Shown in pieces: positions 24,731 to 33,008 of a stretch of DNA of 64,000 nt (positions are counted from its first letter, which is position 1; each line of letters starts with the position of its first letter). The translations under genes and the position numbers were made by a program. This DNA is from PWQG01 sp040882255 (lineage in GTDB: Bacteria; Pseudomonadota; Gammaproteobacteria; Pseudomonadales; Pseudohongiellaceae). The notes below the pieces were generated by a model that ran no database searches, had not been told where the DNA came from, and worked only from the letters and a program-made list of their open reading frames with translations. The DNA is taken from assembly GCA_040882255.1 (NCBI GenBank), contig JBBEBP010000005.1:111715-175714 (forward strand), written 5' to 3'.

Positions 24731-26335
24731 ATGAAATCGCTGCTATCCCGTATTTTTATCGCCACGCTGATGCTATCCGCAGCCCTGCGCCTTCACGCGG
24801 CGTCCATGGACAACATTGGCACCTTCGACTTCCCCACCTCCGGTTCCCCGGAAGCCCAGCAGGAGTTCCTGCTCGGCGTGGGGTATCTGCACAGCTTTGG
24901 TTGGACCCAGGCCCGCGAGGCCTTTCAGCGCGCCCGGGAAATCGAGCCGGATTTTGCCATGGCCTACTGGGGCGAGGCCCTGACCTACAACCACCCGTTC
25001 CTCGCCGAGTGGGATGCGGAGACACCCGCCCGTGTCCTGAACCGGTTGGGCGAGACATCGGAGGAGCGCCTGGCGAAAGCGCCCACCGAGCGGGAGAAAG
25101 GCTTCCTGCGCGCGGCCGAGGCCTATGCCTTCACCGAAGGCCCGGTTGGCAACAAGCGCACCGCCTGGATGAATGCCATGGCGGAACTGTACGAGCAGTT
25201 CCCTGATGACCGTGAAGTCCAGGCATTCTATGCCGTTGCGCTGCTCAGCGGCGCTACTGCCGCCGGAGAGCATCGTGAGCGGATCAATATGCAGGCCGGT
25301 GCCCTTGCCACCGAACTGTTCCGTCAGAACGAGAATCACCCGGGTGCGGCACACTACACCATCCACGCCTTCGATGACCCCATCCACGCGCCGCTGGCGC
25401 TGGAGGCGGCGTATGTCTATGCCGACATCGCACCGGCCGTTTCTCACGCGCTGCACATGCCCACGCACATCTTCATCCAGCACGGCATGTGGCCGGAGGT
25501 GTCCGAGTGGAATGAGCGCTCTTTCAATGCGGGCGCCGACTTGTGGAAACCGGGCGACCGGCCCAACGACATGAACCACTCGTCGGACTGGGGGCAGTAC
25601 GGTGACCTGCAGATGATGGACCTGGACCGGGCCCGCGACTGGGTCAACCGCGCCATCGAAGTCCGTGAGGACAACCCCGGCGATGCCCGGTCCGTGGCCA
25701 CGGTCAAGACCCTGCGGGCGCGGCTGATCATTGAAACCGAGCGCTGGGAACTGTTCGAGCTCAACGACGCCCTGCACAACGACCAGCTGCTGGCCCTGGG
25801 CCTGAGCGCGGCCAACCTGGGCCAGCCTGAACTGGCACAGCAGGTTGTGGACCGCATGGAACAGCGGCTGGAAGAAAGCCCCGGCAACGTGGCGCTGCGC
25901 GTAGCGCATGCCGAAGTAGCGGCCCTGTCCCGGATCCGCGCGGCGGGCCGGGCGGACGAGCGCCGTGCGCAGACGCTGCGCAACGAGGCCCTGGACATGC
26001 TGGAGGACGCCATTGCGCTGACCAATGAACAGGATCTGCCCCGGGGCGCGCCGAACCCCCTGAAGCCGGTCCATGAACTGGCCGGTGAGGTCATGCTGTC
26101 CATCGGGGAGCCGGAAGCGGCCATGGAGCTTTTCGAGGAGTCCCTGCTGCGCACACCCAACCGTCCCTGGTCACAGATGGGCATGGCCCGCGTCCATCGG
26201 GAGATGGGGAATGACGAGCAGGCCGCTGACTATTACCAGGCGGTGCTCGACAACTGGACCAAAGGTGACATTTCCGCGAAGAGCGAGGCGCGCGATTTCG
26301 TGCGCAACCACGGCAGCGCCATCGCCAACCGGTAA
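24731..26335 (+). CDS. secreted TPR repeat protein
   Basis: A 534-aa protein with a signal peptide (MKSLLSRIFIATLMLSAALRLHA) and helical TPR-like pairs, clearest at FGWTQAREAFQRAREIEPDFAMAYW (read as two helices), GEPEAAMELFEESLLRTP and GNDEQAADYYQAVLDNW. The centre carries the motif HYTIHAFDDP and SHALHMPTHIF, rich in His and shared by a known but uncharacterised family of large exported TPR proteins. Role is unknown. It stands alone on the plus strand, divergent from the dienelactone hydrolase gene and convergent with the alanine symporter. Confidence 0.78.
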   Translation: MKSLLSRIFIATLMLSAALRLHAASMDNIGTFDFPTSGSPEAQQEFLLGVGYLHSFGWTQAREAFQRAREIEPDFAMAYWGEALTYNHPFLAEWDAETPARVLNRLGETSEERLAKAPTEREKGFLRAAEAYAFTEGPVGNKRTAWMNAMAELYEQFPDDREVQAFYAVALLSGATAAGEHRERINMQAGALATELFRQNENHPGAAHYTIHAFDDPIHAPLALEAAYVYADIAPAVSHALHMPTHIFIQHGMWPEVSEWNERSFNAGADLWKPGDRPNDMNHSSDWGQYGDLQMMDLDRARDWVNRAIEVREDNPGDARSVATVKTLRARLIIETERWELFELNDALHNDQLLALGLSAANLGQPELAQQVVDRMEQRLEESPGNVALRVAHAEVAALSRIRAAGRADERRAQTLRNEALDMLEDAIALTNEQDLPRGAPNPLKPVHELAGEVMLSIGEPEAAMELFEESLLRTPNRPWSQMGMARVHREMGNDEQAADYYQAVLDNWTKGDISAKSEARDFVRNHGSAIANR

Positions 26336-26345
26336 CTCACTGCGT

Positions 26346-26383
26346 CGGCCTGCCCGGTCCGTTACCCGGGATCGGACAGGCCG
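26346..26383. terminator. possible bidirectional terminator hairpin
   Basis: CGGCCTG at 26346-26352 pairs with CAGGCCG at 26377-26383, with further CCCGG/CCGGG pairing inside. It lies between the converging TPR and symporter genes. No T tract follows on either strand, so it is tentative. Confidence 0.35.
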
Positions 26384-26432
26384 TCTATCCGCCTCGAAGC
26401 CTGCTGCTTCCGGGCGAGTTTCCGCTTTTCCC

Positions 26433-27836
26433 CTACTGATCTCTGGCGGCTTCCGCCTCCAGAGCCTCGTCGATCGACTTCATTCGGCCGAAGTAGTCAC
26501 GCGCGGCGGCAGCCACTTTTGGTGACAGCAGGATGGTTGCGGTCATGGTCGGGAAGGCCATCAGGGCATAGGCACTGTCGATCAGCCCGAATACCGCCTC
26601 CAGTGGCACCACGGCGCCGGCGACCAGCAGCGTCAGGTAGAAGTACTTGTAGACGTGCTGGCGGTGTGCGCCGATGATAAAGCCAAGGCACTTGGCGCCG
26701 TAGTACCAGAACGTGAACATGGTGCTGGACGCGAAGATCAGCACCACGAAGGCGATCACGTAGGCGCCCAGGCGGCCGGGCAGCACCTCGGAGAAGGCCA
26801 GCGCGGTCATGGTCACCCCGCCGGCGTCGGTGGTCTGCCAGACGCCGGTCAGCAGGATCACCAGCGCTGTGCAGGTACAGACGACCAGCGTATCGATCAC
26901 CGGGCCCATCATGGCCACCAGCCCCTCCCGTACCGGTTCCTTGGTCCGCGCGGCACCGTGCGCCATGACCTCGGTGCCGACCCCGGCCTCGTTGGAGAAA
27001 GCGCCACGCATCACACCGATGGTGATCACGCCCATGATGCCGCCGCCCACGGCCCGGCCACTGAAGGCATCGGTGACGATCAGCCACAGGTTGGGAAGAA
27101 TCTCGGAGACATTGGCGAGCAGTACCATGAGTGTCATGCCCATGTAGACCACCACCATGGAGGGCACCAGACGGGCCGCCACATAGCCGACCCGGCGGAT
27201 ACCGCCGAAAATCACCGCCCCGACAATACCCCCGATGACCACACCGAAGGCGAAGTTGAACCAGAACGGTTCCTCGGGATTGACCAGCCCTGCCGGCACG
27301 AACACGGTATCACGCATGATCTGGGTCAGCTGATTGATCTGCAGGGCCGGCAGGGTGCCGATCAGGCCGGCGCAGGCGAACAGCATGGCCAGCCACTGCC
27401 AGCGTTTGCCCAGTCCTTCCTGAATGATGTACATGGGGCCACCCTGCACGAAGCCGAGGTTATCCTTGCCGCGGAACATCACCGAGAGCGTGCAGGTGAA
27501 GAATTTGGTGGCCACGCCGACGATGGCGGTGACCCACATCCAGAACACCGCGCCAGGGCCGCCCATGCCGATGGCCACCGCCACCCCGGCGATATTACCC
27601 AGCCCCAGGGTGCCGGACAGGGCTGCGGAGAGCGCCTGCATGTGCGAGAGGTCGCCCGGATCGTCGTCCTTGTCGTACTTGCCGCGCACGATGGCGATGG
27701 CATGGCCGAAATAGCGATAGGGTTGCAGCCGGCTGTAGACGGCGAAATAGACACCGCCGCCGACCAGCAGAAGAATCAGGGGTGTACCCCAGAGGAACGT
27801 CGAAAGAGCGTTAAGACTTTCGGCAAGGGCGTCCAT
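26433..27836 (-). CDS. alanine/glycine:cation symporter (AGCS family)
   Basis: A 467-aa membrane protein with roughly eleven hydrophobic helices. The family signature appears as FSNEAGVGTEVMAHGAAR, together with GTLGLGNIAGVAVAI near residue 75 and GGPMYIIQEGLG. AGCS proteins take up alanine or glycine with Na+ (or H+). It has its own upstream region and stands alone. Na+ coupling suits a marine or saline habitat, as does the Na+/Ca2+ antiporter in this window. Confidence 0.92.
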   Translation of the reverse strand: MDALAESLNALSTFLWGTPLILLLVGGGVYFAVYSRLQPYRYFGHAIAIVRGKYDKDDDPGDLSHMQALSAALSGTLGLGNIAGVAVAIGMGGPGAVFWMWVTAIVGVATKFFTCTLSVMFRGKDNLGFVQGGPMYIIQEGLGKRWQWLAMLFACAGLIGTLPALQINQLTQIMRDTVFVPAGLVNPEEPFWFNFAFGVVIGGIVGAVIFGGIRRVGYVAARLVPSMVVVYMGMTLMVLLANVSEILPNLWLIVTDAFSGRAVGGGIMGVITIGVMRGAFSNEAGVGTEVMAHGAARTKEPVREGLVAMMGPVIDTLVVCTCTALVILLTGVWQTTDAGGVTMTALAFSEVLPGRLGAYVIAFVVLIFASSTMFTFWYYGAKCLGFIIGAHRQHVYKYFYLTLLVAGAVVPLEAVFGLIDSAYALMAFPTMTATILLSPKVAAAARDYFGRMKSIDEALEAEAARDQ

Positions 27837-27904
27837 TCAGGCCTCCACACAGTTGTTGTTCTGTGACAGAGGGTACCACCGACTGAATCAGAAATCCTGC
27901 CGTA

Positions 27905-28588
27905 TCAACGCTGTACCCAGCCACCACAGACCGGGAACACCTGTCCCACGAAACAGTTGGCGGCATCGCAGCACAGATAGGCTACGAATTGCGCGTCCTC
28001 CCGGGCACTGACCAGCCGTCCCAGCGGGACCTCGCGCTTGAGGCGCTCCTGGAAGCGCGGGTTGTCCTGTACGGAGGCGGGGAAGTAGGTGGGGTTGTCG
28101 ACGAAGTTCTGGGCGATGGCGTTGACGCGGATGTTCTCGCGGGCCAGCTCCACGCCCACGGCTTGCGTCCAGCCCAGTTGCGCGCCGCGGGCGGCGCTGT
28201 AGGTGGAGGCGCGTTTCATGCCGCGCAATGCGGCGGCGCTGCCCATGACCAGCATCTTGCCAGCGCCGCGCTCGCGAAACTGCGGTAGCACCGCGCGCAG
28301 CAGGCGGGGCAGGGGATCGACCAGGGCCGCGAAGGTGTCGCGCCATTCCTCCTCACCGACATCCTCCGCTTTGCTGTCCGGCGCCGGAATCGCCAGGTTG
28401 GCGACAAGAATGTCGACCTGCCCGGCGTTCTCCACCAGCCGCGCCGGTGCGTCCGGATCCCGCAGTGATTCCGTATCAGCGATGACGGTGGCGCCCTGTG
28501 TTTCCAGCACTTCCGTTAATACCGGACCCATGAAGGCATCGGCGTGGGTCAGCAATATCCGTTTTCCGTTTAACATCAGGTCACTCAT
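27905..28588 (-). CDS. SDR-fold protein with halohydrin dehalogenase fingerprints
   Basis: This 227-aa protein has the SDR fold but not the glycine-rich cofactor motif. The place of TGxxxGIG is taken by THADAFMG (Thr14, Phe19, Gly21), matching the T-x4-F/Y-x-G motif described for halohydrin dehalogenases. The catalytic residues are Ser117, Tyr130 and Arg134, matching S-x12-Y-x3-R; ordinary SDRs have Lys in the last place. The NFVDNPTYFP segment also resembles HheC (PNYLHSEDSPYFYP region, from memory). Such enzymes close vicinal halohydrins to epoxides and release halide, and open epoxides with azide, cyanide or nitrite, without NAD(P). The start is MSDLM at 28588. Substrate is unknown. Confidence 0.72.
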   Translation of the reverse strand: MSDLMLNGKRILLTHADAFMGPVLTEVLETQGATVIADTESLRDPDAPARLVENAGQVDILVANLAIPAPDSKAEDVGEEEWRDTFAALVDPLPRLLRAVLPQFRERGAGKMLVMGSAAALRGMKRASTYSAARGAQLGWTQAVGVELARENIRVNAIAQNFVDNPTYFPASVQDNPRFQERLKREVPLGRLVSAREDAQFVAYLCCDAANCFVGQVFPVCGGWVQR

Positions 28589-28676
28589 GCACTGTCCCGC
28601 TCGCAATATTCATGCTCTCGCGCAGATCGCAGAGAACGCAAAGGAACACATAGTGTAACGGATTACGGGCCTGCAA

Positions 28677-29531
28677 TCAGTCGCGCACGTCGACCCGGCC
28701 GTCCACATCGCGGTAGTACACGTTGCCGGATCCGGTGCTGCGGGCGGTGAAATCTCCCCGCACATGCTCCACGTCGATGCTTCCGGAGCCATCGTTCTCG
28801 ATGGTCACGTTACCGCTGATCCGCTCGATACGGATGGAGCCTGAACCATCGTCGGGAATATGGACGTTCCCCTCGATATCGCGGATTGTGATGCTGCCCG
28901 AACCGTCCCGCACCGTCACGCCCATGGTGCGCATGATGGTGATCGAGCCGGACCCGTCATTAACCCGTATCCGGCCATTCACATCCCGTATGTCGACTTC
29001 CCCGGAGCCGTCGTCGATGTCCACCGGCCCGGTCACGTTGCTGATTCCGATCCCGCCCGAGCCGTCGCTGATCCGCAGCTCCCCGGTGACGCCCCGGACG
29101 TTGATGGCTCCACTGCCATCATCGATGTCCAGCACCAGACCAGCAGGTACGCGCACGTCCATTTCGATGCGTGCGTGGCTGTTGAAATCGAACAGGGAGA
29201 ACAGACTGATGCCGCCACGCGCGTTGCCGGTTTCGGTCTCCACGTTCCAGTTGTCGCCACGTCGCTGGTACAACACATCCATCTCGTCCAGCCGGCGGCG
29301 TGAATCGGTGCAGGCGCGGGCGTGCACCTCGATATCGATGGAACCGGGTGAGCTGGTGATGTCCAGGTAGCCGGAACCGGTATCCAGCGCCAGGGTGCGG
29401 ATGTTGTCGGCATCCAGCGTGAACTCGATGTCCTTGCATTCTTCCGCCATGGCCACGCTGGAGATCATGAAGGCCAGCAGGAAGCAGGTGATGAGTACTC
29501 GCACGGTCAGTATCCTCGTTGTCGTGTTCAT
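28677..29531 (-). CDS. exported DUF4097-like beta-solenoid repeat protein
   Basis: A 284-aa protein with a signal peptide (VLITCFLLAFMISSVAMA) and, from about residue 140, eight consecutive repeats of about 18-20 residues. Each reads roughly DDGSGSIxIxxVxGxVxI, with DGSG turns nearly invariant. This periodicity indicates a right-handed beta-helix of the DUF4097/adhesin-like type. No lipobox is seen, so it should be periplasmic or released. Role is unknown; relatives are often called putative adhesins. The 231 bp upstream (29532-29762) are clearly more AT-rich than the surroundings and probably carry its promoter. Confidence 0.8.
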   Translation of the reverse strand: MNTTTRILTVRVLITCFLLAFMISSVAMAEECKDIEFTLDADNIRTLALDTGSGYLDITSSPGSIDIEVHARACTDSRRRLDEMDVLYQRRGDNWNVETETGNARGGISLFSLFDFNSHARIEMDVRVPAGLVLDIDDGSGAINVRGVTGELRISDGSGGIGISNVTGPVDIDDGSGEVDIRDVNGRIRVNDGSGSITIMRTMGVTVRDGSGSITIRDIEGNVHIPDDGSGSIRIERISGNVTIENDGSGSIDVEHVRGDFTARSTGSGNVYYRDVDGRVDVRD

Positions 29532-29762
29532 GGTCGCGTGTCTGTTGCTGCACTACCCAGGGACAGCAAAGTCGGGGCCAATTTTTAAGAATGCGTGTAA
29601 GGCATTGAAATAAAGTAACTATTCATAAAATTGTAATAAGTAATTGCGCTGTTGATTACTGCCGGGTGGTGAAATCAGCAAAGGCATGGTCAAATTCACC
29701 AGTGCCATTGCCGTCATACGGGAAGTTTCCGCTGAATCGGTCGGCAGTACCCGAGTACAGCA

Positions 29763-30071
29763 TCACATCAGGAAGCGAATGATCCAGAACACGCCCATGC
29801 CCGCTACCAGGGTGTATATGTGATTGCGGCTGAACCGAGCGACGGCTGCGGCTGCGGCGAACGCTGCCAGCTCCGGTATGCCTATGGCCACTGAACCGTC
29901 GTCATTGATGAGCAGTGCCACCACCAGCGCGGCCAGCACCGCAGGCGCCACGAACTGCAGCGGTACCAGTAACGATTCGGGAATGCGCCGGTTGGCCATC
30001 GCCAGGATGAACACGGCCCGGCTGATATAGGTACCGATACCCACGACCACGATCGCCAGCAGAACACTCAT
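29763..30071 (-). CDS. azlD: branched-chain amino acid transport protein AzlD
   Basis: A 102-aa protein with four membrane helices (VLLAIVVVGIGTYISRAVFIL start and VAGMGVFWIIRFLM end). AzlD is the small partner of AzlC in an exporter of branched-chain amino acids. The gene begins inside the azlC stop with a 4-bp ATGA-type overlap, so it is translationally coupled. It is the last gene of the long minus-strand run from 34601. A much larger overlapping frame covering 29763-32084 is not a gene; only its final part coincides with AzlD. Confidence 0.9.
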   Translation of the reverse strand: MSVLLAIVVVGIGTYISRAVFILAMANRRIPESLLVPLQFVAPAVLAALVVALLINDDGSVAIGIPELAAFAAAAAVARFSRNHIYTLVAGMGVFWIIRFLM

Positions 30072-30751
30072 CGCCGGCACCTTTCGGCGATCGTGCCGGC
30101 CGCAATCCCGGCCAACGCGCCGACCAGCAGTCCGGCCCGGTTCGGCAGGCCCGCGAACAGGAACGTGGCACCGGCGCCCACCAGCGCGGCTACCAGCCTG
30201 GGGCTCTTGTCGATGCCCATGACAACCAGGCCGAAAAACAGAATGGGCACGGCAAACTGCAGCTCCCACTCCGTCGGCACCACCGGCCCGATCAGCAGGC
30301 CCAATGCCGTGGTGACTTGCCACAGCGTCCAGAACATGGCCCCTATCGAGAGGTAGTACAGGCGAAAGGTCTCGGGAGGTTCGTCGCCCCGCAACATCGC
30401 CAGCGCAAACACCTGATCGATCAGCACATAGGGACCGAGAAACTGCATCCAGCGTGGCTGATTCTGAAAGCGCGGCGCCAGGGCCGCCGAGTACATCAGA
30501 TGGCGCGCGTTCACCACCAGGGCCGCGCCAATTGCGGCGGTGATCGCGGTGCCGCTGCCGAGCAGTGAAATCAGGGTGAGCTGGGCGGCGCCGCCAAAGA
30601 TCAACCATGAACTGGACCAGCCAATAAAGGGGTTGATCCCGGAATTGGCGACGGCCAGGCCGATCACCAGGGCGAACGGCACGGCGGGCACGTACAATGG
30701 GATAACGTCCAGGAACGCCTGCTTGATCACACTTCGATCCAGATTCATCAA
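30068..30751 (-). CDS. azlC: branched-chain amino acid transport protein AzlC
   Basis: A 227-aa membrane protein with the AzlC core FGGAAQLTLISLLGSG and VVNARHLMYSAALAP. With AzlD it forms the LIV-E type exporter, which lowers toxic cytoplasmic levels of branched-chain amino acids or analogues. It overlaps azlD by 4 bp and follows the fused betaine-type transporter gene by 69 bp. The pairing with an osmolyte uptake system is not one I know as standard. Confidence 0.92.
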   Translation of the reverse strand: MMNLDRSVIKQAFLDVIPLYVPAVPFALVIGLAVANSGINPFIGWSSSWLIFGGAAQLTLISLLGSGTAITAAIGAALVVNARHLMYSAALAPRFQNQPRWMQFLGPYVLIDQVFALAMLRGDEPPETFRLYYLSIGAMFWTLWQVTTALGLLIGPVVPTEWELQFAVPILFFGLVVMGIDKSPRLVAALVGAGATFLFAGLPNRAGLLVGALAGIAAGTIAERCRR

Positions 30752-30820
30752 GTCGCCTTTCTGTATTGTGTTTGTCGGGTAGCTCCAGCACCGCGAAGCT
30801 TTCGGGGCTGGAGCAGCAGC

Positions 30821-32269
30821 TCAGGTCAGCCGTTTCTCGACCAGGTCGAACAGCCCCTGCACCAGTAGCGCCAGCACTGCCGCCGGAATGGCTCCCTCCA
30901 GGATCATCGGCACATTGTCCAGCCGGATGCCGGTCAGGATCGGCTGCCCGTAGCCACCGGCGCCGATCAACGCGCCCAGCGTTGCCACCCCCACGTTCAT
31001 CACCGCTGAGGTCTTGATGCCAGCCAGTATCGAGGGGATCGCCATGGGCAGCTCCACCCGCCGCAAAATGAGCCCGTCCGGCAGTCCCAGTGCGCGCGCC
31101 GACTCCGTAACCGTCACCGGAATCTGTTTCAGGCCGGCGTGAGTGTTGCGGACAATGGGCAGCAGGCTGTACAGGAACATGGCCACGATGGCGGGCAGCG
31201 CGCCAATGCCGAACAGGGGAATCATCAGTACCAGCAGGGCCAGCGAGGGAATGGTCTGCAGGATACCGGTGAAGCCGAGCAACAGGGTCTCCAGCGAACG
31301 GATCCTGGCGGCCAGAATGCCGAGTGGAATGGCGGTGAGGATGGCCATGCCCAGAGAGATGGCCACCAGGTTGAGGTGATCCAGGGTATTGCGAAGGAGG
31401 CGCTGCCAGAGGCCGTTGACCACTTGTGCTGACTCGATGCCGAAGCGCTCGTTCATGAACTGGCCGGCCACCATGGCGTCGTCGCGCAGGTCCAGCTTGA
31501 CCGCCGCGTTCATGTTCATCATGGTGATCTCGTCGATGACCCCTTCGAAGCGCCGCAGTGCTGCCACGGCAGCGGCCGGCAGCGTGTTGCGATACAGGAA
31601 CACTGCCTCGTAATCCGGGAAGAAATTGCGGTCGTCCCGCAGGGCCACGAGGTCGTAGTAGGCGATTTCCGGATCGGTGGAATACAGGTCGACCACATCG
31701 ATGTCGCCGGAGGCGATGCCCCGGTAGGCGAGGGCGTGCTCCAGCCCGGTTACGCTGGCCGGGGACAGCCCGTACTCGGCACTGACTCCCGGCCAGCCGT
31801 CGGCGCGTTCCATGAATTCGTTGCTGAATCCGAAGCGCAGGTCCGGGTGCTCGCGCAAATCCGAGACGGTCTCTATGCCGCGTTCCTCGGCCAGCGCACG
31901 GCGCATGCCCAGCGCGTAGGTGTTGTTGAAACCGGTCTCGCCGGTCATGCCAACGCCGTACTCTGCCAGCGCGTCGACCAGATCCTGCCGGTCGCGTATG
32001 TCCCGGTCGGCGAGAATCTCTTCGGCGATGGTGCCCGTGTAATCGGGATAGACGTCGATGCTGCCGCTGAGCAGGGCGTTCCACAGGATGCGGGTGCCGC
32101 CCAGTTGCTCGTTATGGATCGTGCGGAAGCCGGCTTCTTCCAGAGACTGACTGGCCAGGTGACCGAGCAGGACATTCTCGGTGTAGAGCTTGCTGCCGAT
32201 GCCGATGGGCTGCGCGCTAGTCAGGACCGGGATCAGTGTGGTGAACACGATGGTGAGTAATCGGCGCAT
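30821..32269 (-). CDS. fused substrate-binding protein/permease of an osmoprotectant (betaine/choline-type) ABC transporter
   Basis: This 482-aa protein starts with a signal peptide (MRRLLTIVFTTLIPVLTSAQ), then an OpuAC/ProX-type binding domain (about 20-270; SKLYTENVLLGHL, then YPDYTGTIAEEIL), then a permease domain with five or six helices (about 290-482; the EAA-like loop reads ARALGLPDGLILRRVELPMAIPS). Known fused osmoprotectant proteins such as EgtU or OpuFB place the permease first; here the binding domain comes first. The GYGQP segment near the end is typical of OpuCB-like permeases. It is 1 bp from its ATPase gene. Ligand could be betaine, choline, carnitine or ergothioneine. Confidence 0.88.
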   Translation of the reverse strand: MRRLLTIVFTTLIPVLTSAQPIGIGSKLYTENVLLGHLASQSLEEAGFRTIHNEQLGGTRILWNALLSGSIDVYPDYTGTIAEEILADRDIRDRQDLVDALAEYGVGMTGETGFNNTYALGMRRALAEERGIETVSDLREHPDLRFGFSNEFMERADGWPGVSAEYGLSPASVTGLEHALAYRGIASGDIDVVDLYSTDPEIAYYDLVALRDDRNFFPDYEAVFLYRNTLPAAAVAALRRFEGVIDEITMMNMNAAVKLDLRDDAMVAGQFMNERFGIESAQVVNGLWQRLLRNTLDHLNLVAISLGMAILTAIPLGILAARIRSLETLLLGFTGILQTIPSLALLVLMIPLFGIGALPAIVAMFLYSLLPIVRNTHAGLKQIPVTVTESARALGLPDGLILRRVELPMAIPSILAGIKTSAVMNVGVATLGALIGAGGYGQPILTGIRLDNVPMILEGAIPAAVLALLVQGLFDLVEKRLT

Positions 32270-32270
32270 G

Positions 32271-33008
32271 TCAGAGATCCTGCAACGGGCTGCGCTGGGC
32301 GGTGACGAACTGTTCCACGAACGGAGTGGCCGGGCTGTCCATTAACTGCCGCGCCGTACCGTCCTGGATCACCTCGCCATCCTGCATCAGGGCGATGCGG
32401 TCGCCCAGGAACGCAGCTTCGCCCAGGTCATGCGTGACCAGCAGCACGGTCTTCTCCAGTTTCCGGAAAATGGCCCGCAGGTCGTTCTGGAGTTCGTAGC
32501 GGACAAGGGGATCGATGGCGCCCAGCGGTTCGTCCATCAGCAGTATGGGCGGGTCCAGCATCAGGGCGCGCATCAGGCTGACCCGCTGTGCCTGCCCGCC
32601 CGACAGCCCGCCCGGGCGCCGTTCCAGCAACTGCGGCTCAATACCGGTCAGGGCACATAGCGTACTGATCCGTTCTTCGACACGCCCGGTCTCCCAGCCC
32701 AGGTAGCCAGTAACCAGGGTCAGGTTGTCGTGGGCGCTCAGGTGTGGGAACAGGCCACCGCTCTGGATCACGTAACCCATCCGCCGCCGCAGGGTCAGGC
32801 GGTTCTCCGGCGTCATGACCTCGCCATCGATCTCCACCCGGCCGCTGTCGGCCCCGATCAACCCCATGACGATGCGCAGCAGGGTCGACTTTCCGCAACC
32901 GCTGGGGCCGATCAGGGATAACGTGGTACCAGCCGGGACTTCCAGAGAAACACGGTCCAGCACACAGGTCGAGCCGTAGCTCTTGCTGACTTCCCGGATC
33001 CCGATCAT
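32271..33008 (-). CDS. osmoprotectant-type ABC transporter ATP-binding protein
   Basis: A 245-aa ATPase with Walker A GPSGCGKST, Q-loop YVIQSGGLFPHLSAHDN, signature LSGGQAQRVSLMRAL, Walker B PPILLMDEPLGAIDP and H-loop VTHD. There is no C-terminal CBS pair, unlike many ProV/OpuCA ATPases, so ionic-strength gating through CBS domains is absent. The start at 33008 is preferred to a longer frame to 33047 because it overlaps the mscL stop as ATGA, indicating coupling. It energises the fused protein encoded immediately downstream. Confidence 0.92.
   Translation of the reverse strand: MIGIREVSKSYGSTCVLDRVSLEVPAGTTLSLIGPSGCGKSTLLRIVMGLIGADSGRVEIDGEVMTPENRLTLRRRMGYVIQSGGLFPHLSAHDNLTLVTGYLGWETGRVEERISTLCALTGIEPQLLERRPGGLSGGQAQRVSLMRALMLDPPILLMDEPLGAIDPLVRYELQNDLRAIFRKLEKTVLLVTHDLGEAAFLGDRIALMQDGEVIQDGTARQLMDSPATPFVEQFVTAQRSPLQDL

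Noticed and set aside
24773..26074. A 433-codon antisense frame opposite the TPR gene
   Set aside because: The plus-strand TPR protein has a signal peptide and repeats; the antisense product has no recognisable motif and arises from GC-rich codon bias.
29763..32084. A single 773-codon minus-strand frame spanning the AzlC and transporter genes
   Set aside because: Its sequence is Arg/Gly/His rich with no domain except the last 102 codons, which are AzlD. It is a shadow of azlC and the fused transporter in another frame.
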